Origin: Lota lota
Taxonomy: Eukaryota; Chordata; Actinopteri; Gadiformes; Lotidae
Length of the DNA: 64,000 nucleotides
Direction: 5' to 3'
Assembly: GCA_026745465.1 (NCBI GenBank)
Contig: JACYXH010000025.1
Span: 482,558-546,557, forward strand
Both the position numbers and the translations under genes were made by a program. Below, piece after piece: positions 61,673-64,000 of the stretch. Below the pieces are notes generated by a model. That model worked only from the letters and a program-made list of their open reading frames with translations, did no database searches and had not been told where the DNA came from. Position 1 is the stretch's first letter, and every line of letters begins with the position of its first letter.

Positions 61673-62004
61673 TGTAGCAATGTCTACTACTACACGCCAC
61701 CTATGTGGCTTTTCTCACTCCACCTAGGTGACTTTCCTCAGGCTCCTCCAAACCAATTGGACACAGGGTGGTGATGTTGAACCGGTTTATTGTAAAGGTT
61801 GCATGGAGTGAGGCATGCACCTGATGCTGCCATGCCGGAGAGCTCTCCCTGAGTGTGTGTTTGGTGATGGCTGGTTTAACCTGTGCACACTGATTGCTCA
61901 AAGTGCAACAGGTGTGCAGCCCCACCCAGCCCCAGAGTCCAATCAGTCTGACTCGGGCCAGGTGAGGCTGCTTAAACCAGCCATCATCCACACACACTGC
62001 CACA
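61673..62004 (-). mobile_element. solo LTR (332 bp), minus orientation
   Basis: Reverse-complement copy of the LTR at 27161-27496. TG...CA ends (plus-strand view TGTAGCAATG ... CACTGCCACA), with 5-bp duplication CCTTG at 61668-61672 and 62005-62009. Different target sequences from the first copy show two independent insertions. Confidence 0.88.
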
Positions 62005-62055
62005 CCTTGATTCATGTATTTTTTTGATATGGAAAAGAAGATAAACTAATCAATA

Positions 62056-62176
<121 letters not shown>

Positions 62177-62304
62177 TATGTGTGCTGGGAGGGTCCTTTT
62201 GGTTTTCAAGTTCAATGATTCATCAATTCTACCTTTGTTTTACTATTTTGGAGAGTTATTTAGAGAATCTCTAAAAGTGACTATTTAGTACTTCTCAATA
62301 AAAT

Positions 62305-62383
<79 letters not shown>

Positions 62384-62389
62384 TTCTCT

Positions 62390-63400
62390 GGCCTCAGCTC
62401 TGAGCTTCAACCCCTCCCATCTGAGAGAGCTGAAAACACAATGTTGGGGGGTGATATCTGACTTTGTTAAATCTTATTTAGAACAATTTCAGTTGCTGAC
62501 ATTTAGCTTCATATATTGATCTTTGAGCTTTATTTAATCTTATTAAAGTTGTATTTGTTATTAAACACTTTTATTCATGTACAAATGCACACACGTCACA
62601 TCATACTTATAAACAACTCGGTTATTGTTGTGGCTCATCATTTCAGCACTTTGTGAGATGAATAATAATTTGTAGGTCTATACATAGCATACATTTCTTT
62701 GAATGCAAATTGACAGCAACACCGTTTGAACAACACAGTGAATTAAATAAAGAAACGGTGTAATCGGACAGTTCAGTGCATCTTAAAGCGTGTGCGGTAT
62801 TCTGCGTGTCAACCAGAAACCACCACTAGAGGGCGCGTTTACACTGGATTCCTTTCTCTGAAACGGCTGAATGAAATGCCTTTAGTCCTGGCTTAGTCAC
62901 GTTACTCGTACATTGTAGCGTTCATTTCACGTCGTTAACACAGTTGTGTTATCGATGCTGTCTTCGTAACAATACAACCTCATTTTATTTTTCCAGATAT
63001 TTGTCGTTTTCTTTTACATTGTCTAGGCTGTTTGTGAGAATACACAAATCAGAAAACAAGGTTTTCCATTTTCACAATCTCTTGTTTAGTTTATATAGGG
63101 TTTTGTTGTCCAAAGCATACAATTACTTATAATAAATGACCGATTAACCAGAGCTTTTTTATTGCGTTTCATTACTAAAGATTGTTTAGCACAAATGACG
63201 CGAACACTTAGGCTCCAACCATAGATTTTTATTTGGATATCAACCGGAATAAAATACAAAACGTATATGTATCTTAAAATATAATGTATATCACAGTTTC
63301 AGTAGTGAAGTAAACTTTAAGAAAATGTAGTCCAATTTAGAAAGTTGTTGTTGCGATCAACAACGAAAACAAACCAGTGCATGAGACAAATACTAATAAA
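62390..63400. other. unique intergenic sequence downstream of wdr19
   Basis: AT-rich non-coding DNA between the last microsatellite and the wdr19 3' UTR. Apart from one CTCF-like motif at 62823 I recognise no gene, RNA gene or mobile element. The open frame at 62944-63132 is not supported by anything. Confidence 0.6.
62823..62836 (+). promoter_or_regulatory. candidate CTCF site
   Basis: CCACTAGAGGGCGC fits the vertebrate CTCF core CCACNAGRKGGCRS at every position. It lies in the unique gap between the sialyltransferase array and wdr19, where an insulator would make sense. Motif match only; occupancy is inference. Confidence 0.4.
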
Positions 63401-63406
63401 GTGAAC

Positions 63407-63412
63407 TTTATT
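63407..63412 (-). terminator. candidate wdr19 polyadenylation signal
   Basis: TTTATT on the plus strand (AATAAA on minus), about 145 nt beyond the wdr19 stop codon. Another is near 63218. Confidence 0.55.
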
Positions 63413-63556
63413 TGGACACAAATAATAACAAGGTGCAAAAAGAAAAGAGAGAAAGGCAAGGTATAGTAACCATTCATACAAAGACCGTGAACGGATACCG
63501 GAATTGTTCCCGCTGTTTTGATTCCAGAATATAAAGTTGTGTTCTGTGGTTTTATG

Positions 63557-63729
63557 TCACGGCTCCACTTCCTGAGGTTGTAAGTAACTGGAGCAATCTG
63601 GGATCTTCTTCACCTGGACCGCCGTCAGCGTCTCGGAGCACATGGGACACACACTCTCTGTCTCCAACAACCTGCACACACGCACACGCACACACACACA
63701 CACACGGTCAAGTCCCCTCGATGGAGACG

Positions 63730-63786
<57 letters not shown>

Positions 63787-63869
63787 ACTCACTGAACAAA
63801 TTGTGAGTAGAGCGCAGGGAATTCACAGTGCGGACACACAGACCAGTCCTCTTTGAGCATGTGATGACC
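63557..63869 (-). CDS. wdr19: WDR19/IFT144, C-terminal two exons (5' part outside window)
   Basis: Exons 63869-63793 and 63671-63557. The joined reading gives [20 protein letters not shown], then a [15 protein letters not shown] block and a stop after QEVEP. This matches the WDR19 C-terminus (human [20 protein letters not shown] and TESTCPMCSERL), including the two CxxC zinc-like pairs. WDR19 is a core subunit of the IFT-A complex in retrograde ciliary transport and ciliary membrane-protein entry. The intron between them is only 121 nt and consists largely of AC and GU repeats. The exon before 63869 lies beyond the window edge. Confidence 0.93.
63674..63785. repeat. (CA)n and (TG)n inverted pair filling a wdr19 intron
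   Basis: CA-rich at 63674-63705 and TG-rich at 63731-63785, separated by about 25 unique bases. On the transcript the AC tract follows the 5' splice site and the GU tract precedes the 3' splice site. Confidence 0.93.
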
Positions 63870-64000
63870 CTGGCGAACGATACGACGCAGACACGTTAAA
63901 GAGACACGCAGGCACACCTAACCGGCTCTGCCGGTGTCTCCTACGCTAAGCCGGGGTCAGCTGGCTCAAACCTGCTGGTGGAGGGGTCATCCCTCTGTTC

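Noticed and set aside
63971..64000. Further wdr19 exon at the window edge
   Set aside because: The last 30 bases on the minus strand do not match the expected WDR19 sequence before HHMLKEDW, so they are more likely intronic.

Overview
This window is vertebrate nuclear DNA, almost certainly from a teleost fish. It carries spliced genes with GT-AG introns and very dense (CA)n/(TG)n microsatellites and minisatellites, a DIRS tyrosine-recombinase retrotransposon, a hAT-type MITE, solo LTRs and a SINE remnant. The exceptional tandem-repeat load would fit a gadiform (cod-like) genome, but that is only inference. No bacterial, CRISPR or viral operon system is present.

Layout. (1) 1-14.2 kb, plus strand: the last 13 coding exons (867 codons, in frame throughout) of a FAM184-family coiled-coil gene, best fitted by fam184b. 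Its introns are almost entirely tandem repeats. (2) 14.2-23.7 kb, minus strand: a complete 14-exon haspin (histone H3 Thr3 kinase) gene of 1,160 codons, tail to tail with fam184b. (3) 23.7-30.4 kb: intergenic DNA with a perfectly delimited 1.5-kb hAT-like MITE, a solo LTR, a decayed sialyltransferase relic and a telomere-like 29-bp minisatellite. (4) 30.6-61.2 kb, minus strand: four tandem copies (A-D) of an intact six-coding-exon ST3Gal1-like sialyltransferase gene, each 321 or 322 aa, separated by duplicated repeat-rich flanks. Copy B is split by a 4.3-kb DIRS element in one intron, and that element is bordered by a 161-bp inverted duplication of host intron. (5) 61.6-64 kb: a second solo LTR in the opposite orientation, then the last two exons of wdr19 (IFT144) on the minus strand. 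FAM184B and WDR19 both lie on human 4p, which supports the fam184b assignment.

Most notable observations: complementary AC-rich/GU-rich tracts at opposite ends of several introns, including a 121-nt wdr19 intron that is nearly all hairpin; an array of 12 identical 5' splice sites made by a minisatellite that captured an exon-intron junction; a haspin 5' splice site that is itself the edge of a (GT)n microsatellite, and another haspin intron with a GC donor; the A/C versus B/D mosaic in the sialyltransferase cluster; and the DIRS-associated inverted duplication.

The genes are neighbours rather than a pathway: a coiled-coil protein, a mitotic kinase, Golgi sialyltransferases and a ciliary IFT-A subunit. 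All exon joins were deduced by hand from splice consensus, reading-frame phase and remembered protein families. No alignment was run.
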